Below, in pieces: positions 9,577 through 18,335 of a DNA stretch of 64,000 nucleotides. The number at the start of each line of letters is the position of its first letter. The stretch's first letter is position 1. The notes under the pieces are model-generated. The model saw only the letters and a program-made list of their open reading frames with translations, was not told the origin of the DNA and made no database searches. The stretch is from Eledone cirrhosa (taxonomy: Eukaryota > Mollusca > Cephalopoda > Octopoda > Eledonidae): positions 52,399,881-52,463,880 of the forward strand of contig OZ024747.1 of NCBI GenBank assembly GCA_964016885.1, written 5' to 3'. The position numbers and the translations under genes were made by a program.

Positions 9577-9689
9577 GAAATAACTTTAGTAAATCCTCCT
9601 ATATTCTTCCTTGACCAACAGAAATACAATGTATTTTAATAGAAATATTGTAACAAAATGGTTAAAATATATGGCCACAGGTCCTTTAC

Positions 9690-9715
9690 TTCACTATATA
9701 TATATATATATACAC

Positions 9716-9743
<28 letters not shown>
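9690..9743. repeat. (TA)n microsatellite
   Basis: TA run with one CA interruption, followed by TTGTTGTTG. Confidence 0.9.
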
Positions 9744-9750
<7 letters not shown>

Positions 9751-9868
9751 AGCTTTTATAAACTTTCATCAATACATTTCTAATGAAAGGCACTGCCCAT
9801 GATTATAAAATAATTTTGAAAAAAAAAAAAATCAAAAATTTAGTGGGATTTAACCTTTTCACTTTTAA

Positions 9869-10095
9869 CCCTTCCGTGAACACATCTCTAATGAAGTAAA
9901 CTCTATTTCAATTAATTAATGAAGAATTTTGAGAGACTTACTAAAATTTTTAATTATTTCGTTACTAAGATAATAAACTTAGTGTAAGGTTCTTATATAC
10001 AATTATGTTGGAAGATTTCAATTTGAATTAGAAACCTCTAAAAAAGGTGACTTAATTTCATAGAATCGGTTTTAGCCAGGTTTGTAACAGAAGGG
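9869..10095. mobile_element. TTAA MITE (copy 2)
   Basis: Starts after TTAA (9865-9868) with CCCTTCCGTGAACACATC and ends TTTGTAACAGAAGGG before TTAC (10096-10099), a likely mutated TTAA. The inner TTAATTAATGAAGAATTTTG and GTAAGGTTCTTATA match the reverse complement of copy 17638-17892, so it is the same family in opposite orientation. Confidence 0.75.
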
Positions 10096-10099
10096 TTAC

Positions 10100-10434
10100 A
10101 CTGGTGTTTTGAAAACAACAAATCTTCTTACATGAAATTCTGATGGAAGTTCTTAGAATAAATATAAACATTTGAAAATTAACAGTTTTGTATCTTAGAA
10201 ACAGGAGTAGATTCAGATAGATTATTTCCAAAAAGGTTGAAAGTAAACAGTCGTATTTCCTTATATTTACCACCTGAATGGCAGTGTCCTAGCATGGCCT
10301 CAGTCTGTCAGCTGGAACATGTAATAGAGTATATATATATATATATATATATATACTAATATAGGTTCCAGCGTGTTTCGAATTCACAACCTATGTGTTA
10401 AGCAGTATATGTATGTTATATGTATATATGCATG

Positions 10435-10466
<32 letters not shown>

Positions 10467-11008
10467 TATATGTGTGTGTGTGTGTATGTATATGTATGTA
10501 TATTTTTTATTCTTTTCCTGGTTTCTGTTATTAGCAATGCTAGGGTAGCGTGTATGAATGTGTGTTTACAAAATATATATTTATGTATATCTCTCTCTCT
10601 CTCTCTCTCTCTTTACACACATACACACACATATATAACAACAAATTTAACATAGACATAGCTTCTATAGGACTAGAACTGTTTCATTTGAAGGAAATCA
10701 TCATTGTACTAATGTATTGAGTACCTTACTTAGTTTGGTTAACCCCACCCCAAAAAAAAATTTGAACCCAGGACTGACATTATATATACACACATACACA
10801 ATGTACTCAGATATGTATGTATACACGCGCGCGCGTGAATAACAACCCAAAATTAGGAAGTTAATATGTAAATAATCAACAAAATGCAATTTGCATTAGA
10901 GTTGATGGAAGATTTACTACGTCATAAAAAATAAGAAAGATAGAAAGATGGGAAGAGTATTATTTTACAACCTCTCTCGATATATATATATATATATATA
11001 TGCGTGTG

Positions 11009-11063
<55 letters not shown>
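10100..11063. other. Unassigned AT-rich spacer with microsatellites
   Basis: Contains (TA)n at 10331-10357, 10436-10457 and 10979-11066, (GT)n at 10468-10485, (CT)n at 10590-10612 and CGCGCGCG at 10828-10837. A possible tRNA-like fragment (GTTTCGAATTCACAACC) lies at 10373. No gene seen. Confidence 0.55.
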
Positions 11064-11067
<4 letters not shown>

Positions 11068-11100
11068 CCCATGCTAGCATGGAAAAATGGATGGTAAACA
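11064..11100 (+). repeat. SINE tail fragment
   Basis: AACCCATGCTAGCATGGAAA followed by AATGGATGGTAAAC, the same tail module as at 522-600 and 4060-4165. Confidence 0.45.
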
Positions 11101-11324
11101 CGTGTGTGTAGAGAGAGAGAGATAATGATAGTGATAATATGGATGTAGGAGGAAGATGTCATATTTCTCTGTGGTGGAAAACTTAAGTGTTTTAACTAGG
11201 ATGACTTAAAATTAAAATTCACTTCAAGTAACTTAAATATATATTGAATGGTGTTTACACTTGAAATGAGAGAAGAAATAAAAAAAATAATGAAATTTAC
11301 TGCTCACACCTATGCAGATTTAAC

Positions 11325-11520
11325 TGGTATACTTCAAAGTTGGTTGTATCTCATAGGGGGTTTCTCATGTGTTCTAATGACACGGACCAGTTATATGATG
11401 AAAAGCAACAGGAAATAAAGCCCCTTGCTTCAGAACACAACCTGCTACTCGGTCCAGGACATCAATCCATGACATTATGATGCTGACTCCAACACCTTAA
11501 CCACTACAGCACATGCCCTC
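11325..11520 (-). mobile_element. SINE-B-like copy, minus strand
   Basis: Shares CACCTATGCAGATTTA, AGCAACAGGAAATAAAGCCC, CTTGCTTCAGAACACAACC, a degenerate minus B box (GTCCAGGACATCAATCC) and CTTAACCACTACAGCACATG with the copies at 12830-13028 and 22460-22680. Old and diverged. Confidence 0.65.
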
Positions 11521-11559
11521 TCCTGATTGAATAGTATTACATTAAACATTGTGTGTGTG

Positions 11560-11926
11560 CTCCAGTTAGTACTAAAATCATTATTTCATTACTAAGTTGC
11601 TAAATTAACATATGGCTGGTTTACACACAATTATGTTGTAAAATTTTTATTTAAATAGGAACCCTTTACAATGAATGGTTTTGTTTCATAGAACTAAAAC
11701 AGAGCGAATTTTAAGTCACATGAGACTGTATTTTTAATGAAATATACTGTATTTCAATTAAATAGTAAAGAACTGTGGGATTTATTAAAATTATTATTTC
11801 TTTACTAAGATAGTAACTTAACATGGTTCTCATAAAATTTATGTTGTAAAATTTAAATTTTAATAGGGATCCTTAAAATTGTGTGGTTTTGTTTCATAGA
11901 ACCAGAACCAGGCTGATATCAAGTGG
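11560..11926. mobile_element. TTAA MITE, tandem or nested partial copies (copy 3)
   Basis: Two successive diverged copies of the same internal sequence: TTACTAAGTTGCTAAATTAA and GGTTTTGTTTCATAGAACTA in the first (to about 11745), TTTACTAAGATAGTAACTTA and GGTTTTGTTTCATAGAACCA in the second, which ends at TTAA 11927-11930. Terminal CCC motifs are eroded. It resembles a copy inserted next to or into another. Confidence 0.6.
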
Positions 11927-12099
11927 TTAAACAGATCCAGTGTTATGTGGCTGGTTGTTGTAACTAATATATATATATATATAGACATATACAAACAGTA
12001 ACTAATATATAGTTAAATAAACATCTATAAACTAGGTTTAAACTTAATATATTCAGGCAAGTGTCCTTCCTCGTTTTGGCTTTTTTTGTCATATAATCA

Positions 12100-12430
12100 C
12101 GTTTTGGCTGTTGTACCCCCACCAATCCTTCTTTGGGTAGCCAGTGTCTTCACTAAGGTACAATGGCCAAACTGTTGTGAATATAACAACCAAGAGGAGA
12201 ACACAAGTCAGTTTATATTTCTGAAGAAGGACAGACAGTATAATGACCAAAACATGAATATAAAAACCAAAATGAGGATAGTAGTCCGAATAAATCAGTT
12301 TATTGTAATAATAATAATAATAATAATAATAACATATCTGAAGATGGCCAGATGGTATAAAGGCAGACATATTGTACTAATAACAATCAAAATGAGGATG
12401 CTAGATCAAATTAATCAATTTATAATAATG
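12100..12430. repeat. Diverged ~85-bp direct repeats
   Basis: Three blocks end in CAGTTTA or CAATTTA (about 12146-12212, 12221-12303, 12338-12423) and carry related phrases such as CTGAAGAAGGACAGACAGTA versus CTGAAGATGGCCAGATGGTA and CAAAATGAGGATRSTAG. An (AAT)n run lies at 12307-12332. A 139-codon plus-strand frame crosses this stretch. Its Ile run is the microsatellite and I see no domain, so I do not call a gene. Confidence 0.5.
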
Positions 12431-12829
12431 ATAATTTCTAATAGGGTGGTTGACTTAATCCATTACCCACAACACCAGAACAAGCTGGCTCTTAAACATA
12501 TTTAGCAGAGGTATGTTCTGTTGCAAGCATTTATGCCAAGTCTCCAGTTTAAGGATACACTACTTCATCCTGCCAGGCTCTCAGACCCTCACTAAACAGT
12601 AAAATAAAAAAAAATTCTGCATATAGACTCAGATTTCTAGGAGGGAAGTTGAAAATACTAAAATGAAGAACTGAAAATATAATGAATCGATTTCCCCAGC
12701 ACTTCTTTTATAACCGGTCAGATATAATTAATTATGGTTGTATACTTCATTTTCCCACCACACTAATTAATTCATGTAGGAAGAATATCTCCAACTTTGT
12801 ATTTTATAAAAACAACAACACAAATTTAT
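12431..12829. other. Unassigned AT-rich spacer
   Basis: No repeat, RNA gene or convincing reading frame recognised. Confidence 0.5.
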
Positions 12830-13028
12830 AGCTGACACCTATACAGGTTTAGCTGGCCTCCTACAAGGATGCCTCTTATAGGAGCTTTCACAGGTGTTAT
12901 ATCATAAGAGGCAAAGTGAAATGAAATGTTTTGCTTAAGAACATAATGGACTGCTTAGTCCTGGAATCGAACCGATGACCTTATGATTAACTATGAGCCC
13001 AATACCATAACCACTAAACCACACACCT
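12830..13028 (-). mobile_element. SINE-B-like copy, minus strand
   Basis: CTGACACCTATACAGGTTTA, AAGTGAAATGAAATGTTTTG, CTTAAGAACATAATGGACTG, minus B box GGAATCGAACCGATGACC (a well-preserved GGTTCGATTCC complement) and ATAACCACTAAACCACA for the A box. The best preserved tRNA-like head of this subfamily in the window. Confidence 0.75.
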
Positions 13029-13918
13029 TCAATTTATTTTTTCTTCTATCATAACATAGTTGTAATGTAATGCGAGAGACTAAAACAGCTATTACAGTAG
13101 CAGTCTATGGTGACAATGATGATGATTATATATATATACACAGAGAACTAAAGATTAAAAGATTAAAAAGAATTTTCTACAGAACATTGCCGTTTTTAGC
13201 AGCAATAAGCATCTGAAGAAGGCAAGCATGAGTGATTAAGTAATTATCGTAGTGACACATAAATAATAATAATAACAACAACAGCAACAACAACAACATT
13301 AAGAAGAAAAAATATTGATTTAATAATACACAACTGCGGATATTTATAAATGTGACAAATGATATATAAGAAATAACGTATGCTAGTGTATAAATGTATA
13401 ATTGGGTGTGTGTTAATAAATATGTATGTGTATCATGTTTCAAACGTGTGCACACGCATTCACACACGCAGACACCTAATGTGTGCACAAAAACAAACAT
13501 ACATACATAGAAACACAAGCAAGTATACATACACACACTTGTGAACATGCAGTTTGACTCACAGTTTTGTTTATGCCATAATTATAATAATAATAATAAT
13601 AATAGTAATATCAAAACTAAATTTTTTTAATGCTATCAGAAGTATTTTATAAATAGAATTGAACAAAGGAAAGACAATGTTATCTATTTATATTATTTTC
13701 TGAAAAAAATTTAATTTAAATTTAATTTCAACTTCTGAAATTTTTATTTTTCAAAACTTAATGAAATGGCCCAGAAAATATATTTGCATGAAATTAATTA
13801 TCAAAGATTAAAAAAAAAAAGAAGAAAAACTGGCTCACAATGTGTACATGAACGCACACACACACACACACAATAAATATGTACTGTGAAACAAACACAC
13901 ACACACACATATATATAT
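13029..13918. other. Unassigned AT-rich spacer with microsatellites
   Basis: AAT and AAC triplet runs (13262-13297, 13583-13608), CA-rich tracts (13445-13545, 13855-13912). Minus-strand frames here are Leu or Cys/Val runs from those repeats. Confidence 0.55.
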
Positions 13919-13919
13919 A

Positions 13920-14004
13920 GTTAGTTCCACAACAAATGAGCAAACCATACTTGGGTGAAACGCACATCCTCAGGTATGGTTTGCTAATTTGTTGTGGAAC
14001 TAAC
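13920..14004. repeat. Hairpin with 31-bp arms
   Basis: Arms 13920-13950 and 13974-14004 are reverse complements with a single mismatch (AATGAGC versus AATTAGC), enclosing a 23-nt loop. The left arm begins GTTAGTTCCACAACAAAT. The near-identity of the arms argues against chance. It could be a foldback mini-element or an RNA hairpin (pre-miRNA-like in size, about 85 nt); there is no evidence of transcription. Confidence 0.85.
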
Positions 14005-14117
14005 TTTATACTGAACTCTCCTATGGACTGAGTGAGTGCTCTACTTACTATGGATATACCCTCCCAGTTTTTTTTACCACTATATATATTCCTATTTACA
14101 AATGCATGCATGTTGTT

Positions 14118-14165
14118 ATGGATTACACCTGTCAGGGTCAGGGAGACTACATCATGAGAGGTCTC
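14118..14165 (-). repeat. SINE-B-like fragment
   Basis: TTACACCTGTCAGGGTCAGG, then GAGAGGTCTCTTGAGTGTTT, matching the 3'-part module seen at 12837 and 22480. Short and diverged. Confidence 0.4.
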
Positions 14166-14249
14166 TTGAGTGTTTTAACAGAAGTGTGTGTGTATGTATA
14201 AGAAGGGTGGGTATTCCAACCCATTATGCCACAATTCTTCTGGTGAAAG

Positions 14250-14400
14250 GAGGCAAGGTTTGAACTGAGAATGTTATGGTTCGGAAAAGATACCAAAAGA
14301 CATCTTGTCCAAAACTCTCATAAACTCACCAATCCACTCACCTGTAGTGATACTTTAGCTAATTAATTTTAAAAGGATGAAAGGCGAAGTTAACCTCAAT
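14250..14400 (-). repeat. Diverged SINE-A fragments
   Basis: 14255-14338 holds a decayed minus head (GGTTTGAACTGAGAATG ... CACCAATCCACTC). 14346-14400 holds a decayed body (TGATACTTTAGCTAATTA, AGGATGAAAGGCGAAGTTAA). The order is not that of a single intact copy, so two old insertions or a rearrangement is likely. Confidence 0.6.
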
Positions 14401-15057
14401 GATCTTTATAGAACATAAACAAATAGCAGACAGAAACTCCACCACACGCATATATATATATATATATATATATACTTATATATAATTGATGGTCTTCTAT
14501 ACAGTTTCTATCTACCAAATTTCACTGATAAGTCATTTGTCAACCTGAGGCTATAGTAAAGAAACACTTGCCTGACATGCCATACACTAGGGCTGAATCT
14601 AAAACCATGTGTTGGTGAAGCAAACTCTTTAAGCACACAGACATACCCGTGCTTGTATGTATATTTATATATATTTATCTACATGTGTATATATGGTGTG
14701 CCAGTTTTGTCTGTGTCAATACAGATATATTTATACTAAGCAGAGGGTACTACTAGCAACATTTAATTTAATATTCTACTGTAAAATAATTGCACTAAAC
14801 TAAGAGTGGAATCGAGAAATGGATTAAAGAACAACGTAGTAAGATATATAAATATAAGTAGTATTGATTAGGCATTTGTATTTAAACGAAGAACAGAAAA
14901 CATAATAAACACCACCACCTTGCATAACAATTTGCTTTCCAAATACTGACTTAATACGGTCTTATTGAAAATATTTCAAAATTACAGAGATTAAAATATA
15001 ATCAATTGAAATATTTGTGTGTTTTTGCTCACAATATAGCTTCCCACCTTGTGTGAT
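14401..15057. other. Unassigned AT-rich spacer
   Basis: TA run at 14450-14475. Nothing else recognised on either strand. Confidence 0.55.
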
Positions 15058-15134
15058 GGTGGGTGGCTTAATGGTTAGAGTGTTTGGCTCATCAGTTAGA
15101 TTCTTGGTGGTGTGTTGTTTATTTGAGTAAGGCA
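15058..15134 (+). repeat. SINE-B head fragment
   Basis: GTGGCTTAATGGTTAGAGTG is a good A box, followed by GTTAGATTCTTGGTGGTG (eroded B box) and TGTTGTTTATTTGAGTAAGG, the SINE-B head/body junction. It ends abruptly where the 48-bp tandem repeat begins. Confidence 0.6.
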
Positions 15135-15292
15135 TGATTGAACTAGGGTAAATATGAACACATGAAGACATATGGCTGTGTCTGATTGAACTAGGGTAAA
15201 TATGAACACATGAAGACATATGGCTGTGTCTGATTGAACTAGGGTAAATATGAACACATGAAGACATATGGCTGTGTCTGATTGAACTAGGG
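15135..15292. repeat. 48-bp tandem repeat, three copies plus a 14-bp partial
   Basis: Unit starts TGATTGAACTAGGGTAAATA and ends ACATATGGCTGTGTC. Three units are identical as far as I can read. As 48 is divisible by 3, the minus strand reads a repeated 16-residue peptide (SSIRHSHMSSCVHIYP), but the frame has no other support. Lies between a SINE head and a MITE end. Confidence 0.95.
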
Positions 15293-15326
15293 ACAGTTCC
15301 AGGCAGTTTAGTATTGAAAAGGTTAA
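15293..15326. repeat. TTAA MITE end fragment
   Basis: CAGTTCCAGGCAGTTTAGTA followed by TTGAAAAGGTTAA, matching the terminal GGTTTGGTAGTGAAAGGGTTAA type end of copy 16810-17042. TTAA at 15323-15326. Confidence 0.45.
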
Positions 15327-16324
15327 AGCTGTCAGAAACTAAAATCTGACAAGGGTTATAATATGCCATTACAGAAGCTGGTGGTGGTGTAGACTGCTAT
15401 GGACCATAGCAGATTTCCAAACAAAGTAAATTAATGTTATAAAAATATTTTTATTTTTTTATTTTTAATAATGAATCATAAATAATGGATGAAGAGAAGA
15501 TTTGATATTTCAGTTTTAGTTATGGCACTATAAATAGAATGTCTTCTTTCTTCCTGTTTTTCTGCCATTGTTGGTGGGATAGTTGCTAGTTATTGTACAA
15601 ATTAATTTTAATTTTTAAATTTGTCAAAGGCTACACAAACTTCTCAGAATTTTGTTTGATTGACACATCATCATCATCATTGTATGTCTACTTTCCATAT
15701 TGACATAGTTTGAACAGACTGTCATAGCCTGTTTCATATTCATATATGTGGAGTTCATTTTTATATGGGTAGTCACCTCCATCTTGACCGAAGTGAGTCA
15801 GAAAGTGGCTCGGAGGCCCTAGGATACTAGATGTTTCCACCATTATAGGCTCAACAAGAAACTTAACAGAGAATATACAATGCTTTGTTAGTTTGTGGAC
15901 TTCAGCTTGTCTGGTGATGAAACCTGGGTCTGATGCCAACTTCACCAGGTCTTACCACAATGATGAGATCAGTATGGAGCCATAATCGTTGATGAAGCTG
16001 TTGTAGCAGCATTCTAGTAACATACAATGTTTCTTAGACATTTAAAACCTGGTGGAGCTCACATTCTCTCCAAGTGTACAACCAATTTCTTTCAGAGAAA
16101 GAGTCAAAGAAATGGAGTGAGGAAGCGATATAGATGAAGTATCGACACCAGTATTGAACTGGTATTTATTTATTGACCTCGAAAGGACGAATGTTGTCAA
16201 TGACATTAGAGCAATGGAATATATAGCTTAGTATTTGTCATACTTCTCTATAGACTGAGTTAAAAAACTGCCAAAGTCAGATTACCTATCATCATTTCAG
16301 GGTCAATGACTATGATAAAGCAGC
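15327..16324. other. Unassigned region with a SINE tail scrap
   Basis: 15667-15712 (TCATCATCATCATTG then CTACTTTCCATATTGACATAG) looks like a reversed SINE tail. 16150-16195 (ATTGAACTGGTATTTATTTA, TTGACCTCGAAAGGACGAA) is an eroded SINE-A body piece. An 85-codon minus frame (15688-15945) between them has no recognisable domain and starts inside the SINE scrap, so I leave it uncalled. Confidence 0.5.
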
Positions 16325-16430
16325 AGTCTTGGGAGGTAGACTAGTGGAATTACTACTGTTGGATGGAATATGATGCCTTGCAATATTTGTTCTGGTTCTT
16401 TGCGTTCTGAGTTCAAATCTCATTTTGACC
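16325..16430 (+). mobile_element. SINE-A head fragment, plus strand, old
   Basis: GGTAGACTAGTGGAATTACT (A-box zone), ATGCCTTGCAATATTTGTTC and GCGTTCTGAGTTCAAATCTC (B box), followed by ATTTTGACC. It resembles the tRNA head of the wider molluscan SINE type. No 3' body follows. Confidence 0.6.
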
Positions 16431-16805
16431 TAGTAATCACGAACATGGAAGGGGCTGGGGGTTCCAACATATACACAGACAGACACACACAAACACACCT
16501 ATAGTCAACCATGGCACTCAGCCTGCTGAGAGCAGGGAATGCATGATAATGATAACCATACCATAATCATCATCATCACTAACATTTTAAGTAAGAATAA
16601 TTTAAGATTCATACAGAAAATAGTGTGATATCAAACTTTCAAAAACATATTGATATTACTGTCTTGGGGCTGAACTGGATGGAAGGGGCTGGTGAGCAAT
16701 AAATTAAATTAAAATGAATGAAAGAAAAATACAAGGTACAACTATGCCCCTCCCCCATGAAGCTGGGAACTTGAAAAAGACACACAAGAAGAAAAGAAAA
16801 ACAGT
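16431..16805. other. Unassigned AT-rich spacer
   Basis: CA patch at 16477-16500 and a short SINE-tail-like CAACCATGGCACTCAGCCTG (about 16506). No gene recognised. Confidence 0.5.
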
Positions 16806-16809
16806 TTAA

Positions 16810-17042
16810 CCCAGTCATTACTATATTTCTAATGAAAAAACATTGCCTATAATTTTCAAACCCGTTTGAAAATAATGAGATATTTATAAAGAGATAGTAA
16901 CATAAATTAAGTTGGTTCTCAAAGCTTAACACAAAATTACAATGAAAAATTTTTAAATTAAATATAAACACTTTAAAATAAACAGTTTTGCAGTTCCAAC
17001 AGAACCTGGGGGCAGTTTTTAGTAGGTTTGGTAGTGAAAGGG
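16810..17042. mobile_element. TTAA MITE (copy 4)
   Basis: 233 bp between TTAA at 16806-16809 and TTAA at 17043-17046. Ends are CCCAGTCATTACTATATTTC and TTTGGTAGTGAAAGGG. Internal TTAAATTAAATATAAACAC and GTTTTGCAGTTCCAACAGAA align with copies 2 and 5. Non-coding. Confidence 0.78.
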
Positions 17043-17046
17043 TTAA

Positions 17047-17535
17047 TAAATGAAATTAAAATGCAAGAAAGAACAATAGAAGGTACAACCATGTCCCTCC
17101 CCCGTTTGACTGGGAACTTAAAAAGCCACACTTACAAAATGGAAAAAAACCAGCTTAAAGAAATGAAATCTTCTTTTCAGTTGAATGTGAAAAAGAAATG
17201 AAAATAGATTATTACAGCATCCCTCTACTAAAAAGGTGACCTTTAGAAATCTAAGATAGATAGAAAGAGGTGGGGAAGAGAGAACTGTACTGTTTCAGAA
17301 CTATGTAGTAGACAAATGAAGAAATTATTTACTACCACTAGAAGAAAAGAAGTTAGAAAATATTCTTGGGTTTTCATTACTTGCTAGTGCAAAAATAAAA
17401 AAAAAAGTATCAAATTTCACATACCACCCAACACCATGGGTAAAAGTAGAACAAAATACAAAGAACAGTTAAAAGAAACAAATTGCAAGCTTCAAAGCCT
17501 TATCTATTTTTTTTATATAAGATTGGCTAGTTACA
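17047..17535. other. Unassigned AT-rich spacer
   Basis: The stretch 17050-17130 partly repeats 16700-16790 (AATGAAATTAAAATG.., GTACAACCATGTCCCTCCCC versus GTACAACTATGCCCCTCCCC, CTGGGAACTTAAAAAG). The MITE copy 16810-17042 therefore sits between two copies of one local sequence: a segmental duplication of roughly 350 bp or a second unnamed repeat family. Confidence 0.6.
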
Positions 17536-17960
17536 AATAATAATGATGATAATAATGACTAACAGAGGTACAAGGTGAAATCCTCATTTAGAAAAAAAAC
17601 AGGCCAGCAATTTGGGATGGAAGATAAAGTAACTTAACCCTTTAGTTACCAACCCGACCAAGACCGGCTCTAGTTCTATGAAATGAAACCATTCATTTTA
17701 ACCCTTTAGTTACCAGCCCAGCCAAAACCAGCTCTGGTTCTATGAAATAAAACCACCCATTTTAAAATCATCCAACATAATTTTATATAAGAACCTTACA
17801 TTAAGTTACTATGTTAGTAATGAAATAATTAATAATTTTAGTAAATCCCTCAAAATTCTTCATTAATTAATTAAAATGCACTCATGAAAGGGTTAAATAG
17901 ACTCCAGTATTTCACAGGTACTCTACTTTATTGAACACGGACAGATGTAAACTTCATCTT
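17536..17960 (-). mobile_element. SINE-A split by a MITE
   Basis: The left piece 17536-17633 carries CAGGCCAGCAATTTGGGATG and AAGATAAAGTAAC. The right piece 17897-17960 carries ATAGACTCCAGTATTTCACA and TACTCTACTTTATTGAACAC. Together they reproduce the long-subtype order seen uninterrupted at 4600-4690. The break falls exactly at the TTAA of AAAGTCAATTAAATC. Confidence 0.82.
17638..17892. mobile_element. TTAA MITE (copy 5), nested in SINE-A
   Basis: 255 bp flanked by TTAA at 17634-17637 and 17893-17896. Ends are CCCTTTAGTTACCAACCC and (reverse complement) CCCTTTCATGAGTGC. The first 64 bp are repeated in tandem: TTAACCCTTTAGTTACC appears again at 17698, followed by the same CCAAAACCAGCTCTGGTTCT. 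That is a terminal duplication or a second insertion at the element's own end. Confidence 0.85.
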
Positions 17961-18018
17961 TTTATTTCATAAAACCAATAAAGGCTTCTTCTATTTGACA
18001 GAAGGGGAAAAATACTGA

Positions 18019-18050
<32 letters not shown>

Positions 18051-18061
18051 ATAATAATAAT

Positions 18062-18101
<40 letters not shown>

Positions 18102-18102
<1 letters not shown>

Positions 18103-18335
18103 TTTTCTTTATTAACCACAAGGGTTTACATAAAGTAGACATTAAGGACAGTACAGGACGGTACAAATGGGCATTTCTGCGTGTAAAAAAAACAGAGGTT
18201 GAAATAAAATAACAAAGAAAAATTCCCCAATAGGGGGGAGACTTCCGAGGGACATTTGTGGAGAAAGCCCATTAAAAGACCACAGTGGCCCTGACCACCA
18301 GGGCAAGTGCCCTCTCCCAGTTTTCCACCTTTAAT
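18102..18335 (-). other. LINE 3' untranslated region
   Basis: Follows the ORF2 stop. On + it reads TGTTTTCTTTATTAACCACA at its outer edge, which in sense is the element's 3' end before the ATT tail. This terminal ~30 nt resembles the 3' end of SINE-A (see findings). GGGGGGAG near 18234 is its only other notable feature. Confidence 0.75.

Noticed and set aside
12086..12505. 139-codon plus-strand frame
   Set aside because: Spans diverged direct repeats and an AAT microsatellite (Ile run); no recognisable domain or start context.
14962..15369. 135-codon minus-strand frame with a 16-residue repeat
   Set aside because: The repeat is the 48-bp tandem DNA repeat; the rest crosses a SINE head and a MITE end.
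15688..15945. 85-codon minus-strand frame
   Set aside because: Mixed composition and not obviously repeat-driven, but no recognisable domain, and its end overlaps a SINE tail scrap. Not enough to call a gene.
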